Positions 50,758 through 58,847 of a DNA stretch of 64,000 nt are shown in pieces (the first letter of the stretch is position 1; each line of letters opens with the position of its first letter). Location: positions 62,001 to 126,000 of the forward strand of contig NZ_SMZP01000009.1 of NCBI RefSeq assembly GCF_013181195.1, in the 5' to 3' direction. The notes under the pieces are model-generated. The model saw only the letters and a list, made by a program, of their open reading frames with translations, was not told where the DNA came from and searched no databases. The DNA comes from Caulobacter sp. RHG1. GTDB taxonomy: Bacteria; Pseudomonadota; Alphaproteobacteria; Caulobacterales; Caulobacteraceae. The translations under genes and the position numbers were made by a program.

Positions 50758-52809
50758 GTGGGCAAGGCTAGGACGTATCTGGTGTTCGGGGCGCTGGCTC
50801 TGATCGGGGCGGTCTCGTTCGGCGTCGTCGCGCTCAATCGCGGCGAAAGCGTCAACGCCATCTGGTTGGTGACCGCCGCGCTCTGCACCTATGTGGTCGC
50901 CTATCGGTTCTATGCCCGCTTCATCGCGACCAAGGTTCTGCGCCTGGACGCCTTACGGCCGACGCCGGCGGTGCGCCGCGACGATGGCCTGGACTATGTG
51001 CCGACGCCCCGCAACGTGCTGTTTGGTCACCACTTCGCCGCCATCGCCGGGGCGGGGCCGCTGGTCGGTCCGGTGCTGGCCGCCCAGATGGGCTATCTGC
51101 CCGGCGTGATCTGGATCCTGGTCGGGGCGGTGGTCGCCGGCGCCGTGCAGGACATGATGGTCCTCTTCATGTCCACCCGTCGCGATGGCAAGTCGCTGGG
51201 CGACATGATCCGCAACGAGATGGGCCCGATCCCCGGCGTCATCGCCCAGATCGGCGTGCTGATGATCATGGTCATCATTCTGGCCGTGCTGGCCCTGGTG
51301 GTGGTCAAGGCGCTGGCCGAGAGCCCCTGGGGCGCGTTCACCGTCGCCGCCACCATCCCGATCGCCATCTTCATGGGCCTCTACACCCGCTACCTGCGGC
51401 CGGGCCGGGTAGGGGAGGTTTCGCTGATCGGCGTCGTCCTGCTGGTGCTGGCGATCATCGGCGGCGGCCATGTGGCGACGCACCCGACCTTGGGTCCGGC
51501 CTTCACCCTCACGGGCCCGACTCTGGCGGTGGCGATGATGGCCTATGGCTTCGTCGCCTCGGTGATCCCGGTGTGGCTGCTGCTGGCCCCGCGAGATTAC
51601 CTGTCGACCTTCCTGAAGATCGGCGCGATCGCCGGCCTGGCGGTCGGCATCCTGATCGTTCGCCCGCACATCCAGATGCCGGCCGTGACGCCGTTCATCG
51701 ATGGGACGGGCCCGGTGTTCGCCGGCGCGCTGTTCCCGTTCCTGTTCATCACCATCGCCTGTGGCGCGGTTTCGGGCTTCCACGCCCTGATCTCCTCGGG
51801 CACCACGCCCAAGCTGCTGGAGAACGAGAGCCAGATCCCGCTGATCGGCTACGGCGCCATGCTGTGCGAGAGCTTCGTGGCCGTCATGGCCCTGATCGCC
51901 GCCACGGTGCTGGATCCGGCGGTCTATTTCTCGATGAACAGCCCGGTCGCGGTGATCGGCAAGGACGCCGCCAGCGCTGCGGCCGCCGTCGCCCAGTGGG
52001 GCTTCCACATCATGCCGGGAGAGTTGGAGCAGATCGCCCGCGACGTCGGCGAGCACTCCATCCTGTCGCGGGCCGGCGGCGCGCCGACCCTGGCGGTGGG
52101 CATGGCTCACATCCTGTCATCGGTGATCGGCGGCAAGGCGATGATGGCCTTCTGGTACCACTTCGCCATCCTGTTCGAGGCGCTGTTCATCCTGACAACG
52201 GTCGACGCCGGCACTCGCGTTTGCCGCTTTATGGTTCAGGACCTGCTGGGTCTGGCCGTGCCGAAGATGCGCGAGACCCAGTCCTGGACCGCCAATGTCG
52301 CGGCCACGGCCCTGACGGTCGGTCTTTGGGGCTATTTCCTCTACACCGGCGTGGTCGATCCGCTGGGCGGCATCAACAGCCTGTGGCCGCTGTTCGGCAT
52401 CGCCAACCAGATGCTGGCGGCGGTGGCGCTGATCCTGGGGACGGTCGTGCTCTTCAAGATGAAGCAACAGCGCTACGCCTGGGTCACCGCTGTGCCGACG
52501 GTGTGGCTGCTGATCTGCACCCTGACCGCGGGTCTGCAGAAGCTGTTTCATCCGGACGTTCGCGTCGGCTTCCTGGCCCATGCGCGCCAGTACCAGGCGG
52601 CCCTGAGCGACGATCGCGTCCTGGGTCCGGCCAAGACGGCGGCTGACATGCACCGGGTCATCGTCAACGATTATGTCAATTCGGCGCTGACGGCGGGCTT
52701 CCTGTTCGTGGTGGTGGTCGTGACGCTGTACGGCGTCGGCGCCTGCCTAAAGGCCCTGCGCGCCGACGGTCCGACGGTGCGCGAGATCCCTGAGGCGGCC
52801 CATGCGTGA
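50758..52809 (+). CDS. cstA: carbon starvation protein A family transporter
   Basis: A 683-residue inner-membrane transporter with many predicted helices. I start at the GTG at 50758, preceded by GGGAGG about 10 nt upstream; the open frame extends 40 codons further across the promoter. Conserved CstA blocks: YRFYARFIATKVLRLDALRP, TPRNVLFGHHFAAIAGAGPL, VGAVVAGAVQDMMVLFMSTR, SSGTTPKLLENESQIPLIGY and WYHFAILFEALFILTTVDAG. E. coli CstA and BtsT import pyruvate (and peptides have been proposed), so a similar role is likely. The last 8 bp overlap the small downstream gene, the usual CstA-YbdD arrangement. Confidence 0.95.
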   Translation: MGKARTYLVFGALALIGAVSFGVVALNRGESVNAIWLVTAALCTYVVAYRFYARFIATKVLRLDALRPTPAVRRDDGLDYVPTPRNVLFGHHFAAIAGAGPLVGPVLAAQMGYLPGVIWILVGAVVAGAVQDMMVLFMSTRRDGKSLGDMIRNEMGPIPGVIAQIGVLMIMVIILAVLALVVVKALAESPWGAFTVAATIPIAIFMGLYTRYLRPGRVGEVSLIGVVLLVLAIIGGGHVATHPTLGPAFTLTGPTLAVAMMAYGFVASVIPVWLLLAPRDYLSTFLKIGAIAGLAVGILIVRPHIQMPAVTPFIDGTGPVFAGALFPFLFITIACGAVSGFHALISSGTTPKLLENESQIPLIGYGAMLCESFVAVMALIAATVLDPAVYFSMNSPVAVIGKDAASAAAAVAQWGFHIMPGELEQIARDVGEHSILSRAGGAPTLAVGMAHILSSVIGGKAMMAFWYHFAILFEALFILTTVDAGTRVCRFMVQDLLGLAVPKMRETQSWTANVAATALTVGLWGYFLYTGVVDPLGGINSLWPLFGIANQMLAAVALILGTVVLFKMKQQRYAWVTAVPTVWLLICTLTAGLQKLFHPDVRVGFLAHARQYQAALSDDRVLGPAKTAADMHRVIVNDYVNSALTAGFLFVVVVVTLYGVGACLKALRADGPTVREIPEAAHA

Positions 52810-53026
52810 CGACCTCTTCTGCCGTTGCCGGGATGTGGCGATCTCGTGGGGCAAGACGGCGCAGCGGACGGCCAATCTGATGATCGGCCAGCCCGACTAC
52901 GACGCCTATGTCCGCCATGCCGCCAGCCGCCATCCCGATGATCCGCCGATGGACCGCACCGCCTTCTTCCGCTTGCACGAGGCCCGGCGGTTCGGCGCAG
53001 GGGGCGGCGGCTTCCGCTGCTGTTGA
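52802..53026 (+). CDS. YbdD/YjiX family small protein
   Basis: A 74-residue protein. The motif IGQPDYDAYVRHAASRHPD followed by the FFRLHEARRFGAGGGG tail and a C-terminal Cys-Cys is the signature of the YbdD/YjiX (DUF466) family, which is nearly always encoded directly after cstA or btsT and is needed for their transport function in studied enterobacteria. The gene overlaps the end of cstA by 8 bp. Its stop lies 4 bp before a convergent gene. Confidence 0.92.
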   Translation: MRDDLFCRCRDVAISWGKTAQRTANLMIGQPDYDAYVRHAASRHPDDPPMDRTAFFRLHEARRFGAGGGGFRCC

Positions 53027-53030
53027 GATC

Positions 53031-53663
53031 TCAGCGCGAGCGGCCCAGATAACGGCCGGGACGATGGTTCAGGGCGATGACCAAGTTCAGCACCAGCGCG
53101 CCCAGCGCCGACAGGGCGACCTTGGTTGGCGACAACAGCAGCAGGCCTGAGGCCAGGATCAGGGCGTCGATCGACAGCTGCACATAGCCGGCCCGTAGAC
53201 CGAAGCGTTCCTGGAGCATCTGCGCCAGGATGCCGACCCCGCCCAGGGTGGTGTGGTGGCGGAACAGCGCCAGCATTCCCAGGCCAGACAGCAGGCCGCC
53301 AGCCACGGCGGCGAAGGCCGGATCGACGTTGCTGAAGGTGATGTAGTCGCCCAGGTGATTGGTCATCCACGACAGCAGGGCGACGGCGACGAGGGTGTTC
53401 ACGCAGATCCGCCAGTCGCGTCTGACCAGGGCCAGCAGATAGAATGGCGCATTGAGGGCGAAGAAGGCGGCGCCGAACGAAACGGGCGTCGCGTAGCTGA
53501 GCAGCAAGGCCAGCCCGGCCATGCCGCCGGTCATGATCCCCGCACTGGCCAGCATCTTGACCCCGATCGCGACGGCCAGGGCGCCGGTGAACAGCGCCTG
53601 GAGGTCCTCGACCCAGGTGTGGCGGTGAGTTGGGGCGGGCGAGTCGAGGGCGGCTGCGGTCAT
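53031..53663 (-). CDS. YitT family membrane protein
   Basis: A 210-residue inner-membrane protein with five to six predicted helices. The motif SAGIMTGGMAGLALLLSY, then FGAAFFALNAPFYLLALVRR, and ALFRHHTTLGGVGILAQMLQ match the YitT (DUF161) family, whose role is not established. It stands alone on the minus strand, convergent with cstA-ybdD. A 106-bp gap with a strong terminator separates it from the next minus-strand gene upstream, so it has its own promoter. Confidence 0.88.
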   Translation of the reverse strand: MTAAALDSPAPTHRHTWVEDLQALFTGALAVAIGVKMLASAGIMTGGMAGLALLLSYATPVSFGAAFFALNAPFYLLALVRRDWRICVNTLVAVALLSWMTNHLGDYITFSNVDPAFAAVAGGLLSGLGMLALFRHHTTLGGVGILAQMLQERFGLRAGYVQLSIDALILASGLLLLSPTKVALSALGALVLNLVIALNHRPGRYLGRSR

Positions 53664-53710
53664 GGCTCTGGCCCAACACCACGATGGCGCGGCGGGCCAT
53701 GATCTCGCGC

Positions 53711-53747
53711 AAAAAAAGCGACGCCGGAGAGAGGTGTCCGGCGCCGC
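53711..53747 (-). terminator. strong intrinsic terminator of the receptor at 53770-57204
   Basis: On the minus strand GCGGCGCCGGA pairs with TCCGGCGTCGC (one mismatch, 8-nt loop) and is followed by seven T residues (A tract at 53711-53717 on the plus strand). Confidence 0.9.
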
Positions 53748-53769
53748 GAAGGAAGGGAAAAGAAGTCGA

Positions 53770-56700
53770 CTAGAAGCGGTAGCGAACCCCGACCCGATAG
53801 TTCGGGCCGCTGCCGCCGTACGACTGGATGACCGGGTCGGTGTAGGCGGTGCGTTCAGACATCTGGTCGGTCAGGTTGAGCGCCTCGAACGTGATGCTCA
53901 TCTGCTTGATCGGCGAGTACCGCATCGAGAAGTCGACATTGGTCGTCGCCTTGGAGCCGCCGAACTCGTTGATCAGCGGGCCGTCGCACGCCGTGCCGTT
54001 GGCCTGCAGGCCTGGATCGCAGTTGCCGGCGCTGAGCGGGTACGTCGTGTAGTAGGCGTCGCGCTGAGCGACCGAAGCGCGGGCGCTGAACTTTTCGGTC
54101 TCGTAGTAGATCGTGAAGTTCATGCCCTTGGGCGAGGCGCCCAGCCACGGGCCGGAACCATAGGTCGGGGCCTTGGTGACCACGCCGCTGCCGGCCGTGA
54201 CCGAGCCCGGGTCCAGGATGTAGGTCAGCTTGGTGTCCAATTTCGTCATGTTGAACTGGACGCCCAGGTTCTTGAAGTACCAGGGCAGGAACTTCAGATC
54301 CTGCTGGAAATTGAATTCCCAGCCTTGCAGGTAGCCGCCCGGCGCGTCACGGACCTGGCGGGCCAGCATCGGGCTGTCGGCGTCGATATAGGCGCGGCGG
54401 AAGACGTCGGCCCCGGTCTCGCCCGGGAACTGCAGCTTCAGCTGGGCGATGGCGTCCGCGTCCAGGAAGTTCGACAGCGGCGCTTCGAAGAAGACCGTCT
54501 GCGGGAAGCTGTCGATGTCCTTGCGGAAGAAGCCCAGGCTGAGCAGGCCGCCTTCGGTGAAGTACCATTCAGCGGCGACGTCATAGGCCTTGCCGCGGAA
54601 CGGCGAGAGCTTGGTGTTGCCGACGGTGAGCGTGCCGCCTGTGACGGCGCCGTCGCCGGGGACGCTGACGCCGGTGATGGCCGGCGACAGGTTGCCCAGC
54701 AGAGGCCGGGCCATGACCTTGGCCGCTGCGAAACGGATATAGAGGTTGTCGTAGGCTTCCCAGGTCAGGTTCGCCGACGGCAGGGTGTCGGTATAGCTGT
54801 TCTCGCCGGTGATGCGGCGACCCGCGGTGGTCTCGCCGACGGCGAAGACGTCGGTCTGGGCCTGACGGACGCCCAGGTTGCCGAACAGGCGACGGCCGCC
54901 CCAGACATTATAGTCGAAGCCGAACTGGACGTAGTAGGACAGGTTTTTCTCATCGACCTCGAACGAGGCTGAGCGGTTGCGCTTTCGCGTGATGCGGAAG
55001 TCGCCGTACTTGTTGATGCAGTTGCAGTCGAAGCCGAACGCGCGGCTGAAGGCGTCCAGGTTCGGCGTGAAGAAGCTCGAGGTGGTCCCGGCCGGCACGT
55101 CCAGCCCCTGGCCGAACTCGATGACTTGGCCCAGCGAGGCGATCGAGACCTTGGCTTCCTTCTCGGTCGGGTTCAGCAGGTCGTTGTTGCGCTCGTACTG
55201 GTCGGTCGAGAAGCCGAACTCGCGCTTGGTGATGCCGCCCTTGATGGTCCAGTGATCGTCAAGCTCGTAGGTCAGGTCGATCTTGCCGCCCTTGTAGTCG
55301 TTGGTCGTGGTGCGCTGATAGTGACGCATCCCCGAGAAGCCCTTGACGATGCTCCATTTGTTGGGATCTGCGGCATTGAAGCCAGCGTCGAACTTGGGCA
55401 TGCCGGTCGCGCCGCGCTCGTCGAAGACGAACGGTTCGGCCGCGTCCATGTAGTTGAACTCGACCAGGGTGCCGACATTGCGGTTCTCGGACCGCGAGGC
55501 GCCGACCGAAAACACGCCGCGCAGCTTGTTGCTGAACTCGTGGGTGACCTCGGTCGAGACCTGGCGGAAGTCGGTGGTGTAGGCGCCGCGGTCGGCGGCG
55601 GAGCGCCAGTCGACATTGCCCAGCTTCAGATATTCGGCGTTCTGGCCGACGACGTCGGCGTCCAGAACCTTCACGGCCGGGCGGCCGATCAGCTGGCCAC
55701 GGAAGGGCAGGCCGGATGCCGGACCCAGGTAACCGGGCGAGGCCGGGTTGGTGTAATACTCGTAGGCGTCCAGGTTGTTGGCGTTGAAGCTGTAGGTATA
55801 GCCGGGCAGCGGCGTCGCGCCGTTCATCGCCTGGCCGCAGTCGGTGCCGGGGTTCAGATCGGTCTCGTCGGCAAACGTGCAGGTCCCAGGATAAAGGCCG
55901 CGGCGCTGGGCGTCGGTCAGGGCCGAGCCGCCCGGGGCGGCCGCGGTTGGGACGTTGGCGCCATACTGATAGGCGGCGTTGGTGTTGTTGCGGTTCAGGC
56001 CGACCGGCGAGAGCTGGTAGTTGATGCTGTCGCTTTCGAACCGCGAATAGAGGCCGTCGATGGTGACGCGCGTGCGCGGGCTGATCTCGAACTGCACCGC
56101 GGCGGTCAGTCCCAGGCGCTCGGTCTCGACATTGCGCTGGCTCAGCGAGGGCAGGGCGGGGAAGCGGACCAGCGAGTTGTTGCAGCCGGGGCTGGTCGGG
56201 GTCAGGCCAGCGACCGGCGCGGTCGCGCACCCAGGATAGAGCTTGGCATAGGCGGCCGGGTCCGAACCGGTCATCGCCGCATAGGCGGCCGGGTTGGCCA
56301 GCGGATTGTAGTAGTTGGCCGGATTGGCTTTGTAGGCGTCCAGGGCCGAGCCCGTCAGCGTCGTCGGGATCAGGGCGCTGAATACCGTGCCGGTCGGGGC
56401 CGCGAAGCCGGCGCGGCCGGGCAGTTCGTCACCGGCCCAGGTGCTGCCGCGATAGACATAGTCCGACGAGCCGGTGCCGCGAGCGTAGCTGTCGTCCTCG
56501 GAGCTGCGCTTGGCGTAGGCGGCCGAAGCCAGCACGCCCAGCTTGCCGTCGAACCAGCGCTTGGAGGCCAGGCCCGTGATGCGCGGGCTGTGCTTCTTGC
56601 CGTTGCGGTAATAGGAATCCTCGGCCGAGAAGGCCAGGGCGCTATCCTTGTAGTCGAACGGCCGGCCGGTGATCAGGTCGACGGTGGCGCCCAGCGAGCC

Positions 56701-57204
56701 TTCGTCGGCGTCGGCCGAGGAAGACTTGCGCACGCGGACGGAGCTGAAGAGCTCGGAGGCGAAGGCGTTGAAGTCGAAGGCGCGCGAACGGTTCGGGCTG
56801 CCGCCGGCGTCGTTGGCTGCGCCCGTCGACAGGGCTTCCATGTTGTTGATGCGAACGCGGCTGAAGTCGCCGGACAGGCCCCGGACGCTGATCGTGCGGC
56901 CCTCGCCGTTGTCGCGGTCGATCGAGATGCCGGGCAGGCGCTGCAGCGACTCCGCCAGGTTCGAGTCGGGGAAGTCGGCCATGTCCTCCGCGTTGATCGC
57001 ATCCATGATCACGTCGGCGTTCTTCTTGATGTTCAGGGCGCTGCGCAGCGAGGCGCGATAGCCCGTCACGACCACTTCGCTGACGGTCTGGTCGGAAGAA
57101 GAACTGGTTTGGGCGGCGGCCAGGCCTGGCGCCGCGGCGGTCATCGCCGCCAGTGAAATGCCGGCCATCAGGCCGCGCGCAGTTAGAGTCCTGGCGTTCC
57201 TCAA
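53770..57204 (-). CDS. large TonB-dependent receptor (Xanthomonas/Caulobacter type), probable sugar/glycan transporter
   Basis: A receptor of 1144 residues. I start it at the TTG at 57204 because GGGGGAGA lies about 7 nt upstream and the product has a suitable signal peptide (RGLMAGISLAAMTAAAPGLA to AAQ). TonB-box region (VSEVVVTGYRASLRSALNIK), plug with SNLAESLQRLPGISIDRDNG, RTISVRGLSGDFSRVRINN and KSSSADADEGSLGATVDLIT, then a very long barrel ending YRVGVRYRF. No STN domain. The TonB-box/plug style matches the carbohydrate-type receptors of Caulobacter and Xanthomonas. It is divergent from a fucP-like operon across a shared 336-bp promoter region with repeated operator-like sites, so a fucose-containing saccharide is the likely cargo. 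Confidence 0.92.
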   Translation of the reverse strand: MRNARTLTARGLMAGISLAAMTAAAPGLAAAQTSSSSDQTVSEVVVTGYRASLRSALNIKKNADVIMDAINAEDMADFPDSNLAESLQRLPGISIDRDNGEGRTISVRGLSGDFSRVRINNMEALSTGAANDAGGSPNRSRAFDFNAFASELFSSVRVRKSSSADADEGSLGATVDLITGRPFDYKDSALAFSAEDSYYRNGKKHSPRITGLASKRWFDGKLGVLASAAYAKRSSEDDSYARGTGSSDYVYRGSTWAGDELPGRAGFAAPTGTVFSALIPTTLTGSALDAYKANPANYYNPLANPAAYAAMTGSDPAAYAKLYPGCATAPVAGLTPTSPGCNNSLVRFPALPSLSQRNVETERLGLTAAVQFEISPRTRVTIDGLYSRFESDSINYQLSPVGLNRNNTNAAYQYGANVPTAAAPGGSALTDAQRRGLYPGTCTFADETDLNPGTDCGQAMNGATPLPGYTYSFNANNLDAYEYYTNPASPGYLGPASGLPFRGQLIGRPAVKVLDADVVGQNAEYLKLGNVDWRSAADRGAYTTDFRQVSTEVTHEFSNKLRGVFSVGASRSENRNVGTLVEFNYMDAAEPFVFDERGATGMPKFDAGFNAADPNKWSIVKGFSGMRHYQRTTTNDYKGGKIDLTYELDDHWTIKGGITKREFGFSTDQYERNNDLLNPTEKEAKVSIASLGQVIEFGQGLDVPAGTTSSFFTPNLDAFSRAFGFDCNCINKYGDFRITRKRNRSASFEVDEKNLSYYVQFGFDYNVWGGRRLFGNLGVRQAQTDVFAVGETTAGRRITGENSYTDTLPSANLTWEAYDNLYIRFAAAKVMARPLLGNLSPAITGVSVPGDGAVTGGTLTVGNTKLSPFRGKAYDVAAEWYFTEGGLLSLGFFRKDIDSFPQTVFFEAPLSNFLDADAIAQLKLQFPGETGADVFRRAYIDADSPMLARQVRDAPGGYLQGWEFNFQQDLKFLPWYFKNLGVQFNMTKLDTKLTYILDPGSVTAGSGVVTKAPTYGSGPWLGASPKGMNFTIYYETEKFSARASVAQRDAYYTTYPLSAGNCDPGLQANGTACDGPLINEFGGSKATTNVDFSMRYSPIKQMSITFEALNLTDQMSERTAYTDPVIQSYGGSGPNYRVGVRYRF

Positions 57205-57540
57205 CGTTTCTCTCCCCCAAGTGTGGCAGCCACTCTTTGTTGGCTGCCTTCTATTTTTACATGTGAAGCATGGTGCGCTAGTGATGCGCAAGGGAAAATG
57301 GTTGCGGTACCAAAATTCGCCCTGGTTTCGCCGTTTTCAAGCGATTGCCGGAGGAGCTTTCTCAGGTCTCCAGGCTCGTCTCATTCGAATGTGGAAGGGA
57401 GTTCACATGCGAACTGAAATGCGTGTGGCTGAACGGGATTTCGCTCGGCAGATTTTGATTTTCATATTTGACGCAAAAATTCATATGTGATGTTTCTCGT
57501 CGCAACGCTCCGGGTGAGAGCGATGTCGGAGGAGGCGCTC
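57205..57540. promoter_or_regulatory. 336-bp divergent promoter region with repeated operator-like sites
   Basis: This region is clearly AT-richer than its surroundings and separates the large receptor from the fucP operon. It contains four related 12-bp sequences resembling TTCACATGTGAA: TTTACATGTGAA at 57256-57267, TTCACATGCGAA at 57402-57413 (within AGTTCACATGCGAACT, 57400-57415), TTCATATTTGAC at 57461-57472 and TTCATATGTGAT at 57480-57491. It also has a perfect CATTCGAATG at 57382-57391. No coding frame stands out. The sites probably bind the operon's regulator, perhaps the IclR-type protein encoded at 60682. Confidence 0.55.
57225..57248 (-). promoter_or_regulatory. hairpin in the 5' leader of the large receptor
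   Basis: GGCAGCCA at 57225-57232 pairs exactly with TGGCTGCC at 57241-57248 around an 8-nt loop. In the receptor mRNA it lies immediately upstream of the GGGGGAGA Shine-Dalgarno, a position suited to translation control or mRNA protection. It could equally be a protein-binding site. Confidence 0.4.
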
Positions 57541-58842
57541 ATGGCCAAAGGTGAGAGTTCGCGAACGGGGGCAGCGCCGTTGGTTTTGGTTGTGGCGCTG
57601 TTCTTCCTGTGGGGCGTCGCCAACAACCTGAACGACGTGCTGATCCCGCACCTGAAGAAGGCGTTCTTCCTGACCGACCTGCAGTCGGGCCTGGTGCAGT
57701 CGGCCTTCTATTTGGGCTACTTTTTCCTGGCCCTGCCGGCCGGCTTGCTGATGCGCCGCCATGGCTACAAGGCCGCCGTCATCGTCGGCCTGATCCTGTT
57801 CGGGGCGGGCGCGCTGCTGTTCTGGCCGGCGGCCGAGCTGCGCCGCTACGAACTGTTCCTCAGCGCGCTCTTCGTCATCGCCTCGGGTCTGGCGTTCCTG
57901 GAGACCTCGGCCAATCCGCTGATCACCGTGCTGGGCGACCCGGCCAAGGCCGAGCAGCGTCTGAACCTGGCCCAGGCCTTTAATCCGTTGGGCGCGATCA
58001 CCGCCGTCATCGTCGGCGGTCAGTTCATCCTGTCAGGCGTGGAGCCGACCAAGGCGCAGTTCGCGGCCATGAGCCCAGCCCAGCTGTCGGCCTTCCAGGC
58101 GGCGGAGGCCAAGTCGACCCAGCTGCCGTACCTGATCATCGCCGGCGTCGTGCTGCTGTGGGTGGTGCTGGTCGCGATCACCAAATTCCCGCCCCAGGCC
58201 AATCGCCCGACCGAAGAGGATCGCCGCGACGAGCAGGTCGACCGCCCGATCCTGGGCCTGTTCCAGCGTCCGCGCTTTCTGTTCGGCGTGCTGGCCCAGT
58301 TCTTCTATGTCGGCGCCCAGGTCGGCGTGTGGAGCTACATGATCCGCTACGGCCAGGACCAGGTCCCGGGCATGGGCGAGAAAACCGCTGCGGCCTATCT
58401 GTCGTGGTCGCTGGTCGGCTTCATGGCCGGGCGCTTCGCCGGCGCGGCGTTGATGAGCCGGGTCGATCCGTCGCGCCTGATGGCCGGCTTCGCAGCGGCC
58501 AATGTGGTCCTGACCCTGGTCGCCGCCGTGGTCGGCGGACACACGGGTCTGCTGGCCCTGGCCGCGACCAGCTTCTTCATGTCGATCATGTTCCCGACCA
58601 TTTTCGCCAGCTCGCTGAAGGGCCTGGGCCCGCTGACCAAGACCGGCTCGTCGTTCCTGGTCATGGCCATCATCGGCGGCGCGGTGCTGACCGCCGTCAT
58701 GGGCGCCATCTCGGACGCCAGCGCCATCCGCTTTGCGGTGCTGGTTCCTTGTTTCTGCTTCGCCGTCGTCGGCCTCTTCGGGATCACCGCCCGCAAGAAC
58801 GAGACGACCGCCCACGACGCCGTCCTGGCGGGAGGTCACTAA
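57541..58842 (+). CDS. fucP: MFS sugar permease, L-fucose permease family
   Basis: A 433-residue 12-helix sugar:H+ symporter. The ATG at 57541 is preceded at 6 nt by GGAGGAGG; in-frame upstream starts at 57487, 57490 and 57523 are less well placed. FucP-family features: LFFLWGVANNLNDVLIPHLK at the first helix with the conserved Asn-Asn and Asp, YFFLALPAGLLMRRHGYKAA with the MFS loop motif, SGLAFLETSANPLITVLGD and RLNLAQAFNPLGAI with the key Asn/Gln. E. coli FucP carries L-fucose (also L-galactose and D-arabinose); relatives carry glucose/galactose. The rest of the operon supports a fucose-type sugar. RBS for the next gene lies inside its 3' end. Confidence 0.9.
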   Translation: MAKGESSRTGAAPLVLVVALFFLWGVANNLNDVLIPHLKKAFFLTDLQSGLVQSAFYLGYFFLALPAGLLMRRHGYKAAVIVGLILFGAGALLFWPAAELRRYELFLSALFVIASGLAFLETSANPLITVLGDPAKAEQRLNLAQAFNPLGAITAVIVGGQFILSGVEPTKAQFAAMSPAQLSAFQAAEAKSTQLPYLIIAGVVLLWVVLVAITKFPPQANRPTEEDRRDEQVDRPILGLFQRPRFLFGVLAQFFYVGAQVGVWSYMIRYGQDQVPGMGEKTAAAYLSWSLVGFMAGRFAGAALMSRVDPSRLMAGFAAANVVLTLVAAVVGGHTGLLALAATSFFMSIMFPTIFASSLKGLGPLTKTGSSFLVMAIIGGAVLTAVMGAISDASAIRFAVLVPCFCFAVVGLFGITARKNETTAHDAVLAGGH

Positions 58843-58847
58843 AGCTC

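Noticed and set aside
57158-57490. 110-residue plus-strand frame across the receptor/fucP promoter region
   Set aside because: No Shine-Dalgarno, overlaps the receptor start and the operator-like sites, and its composition follows the AT-rich intergenic DNA.
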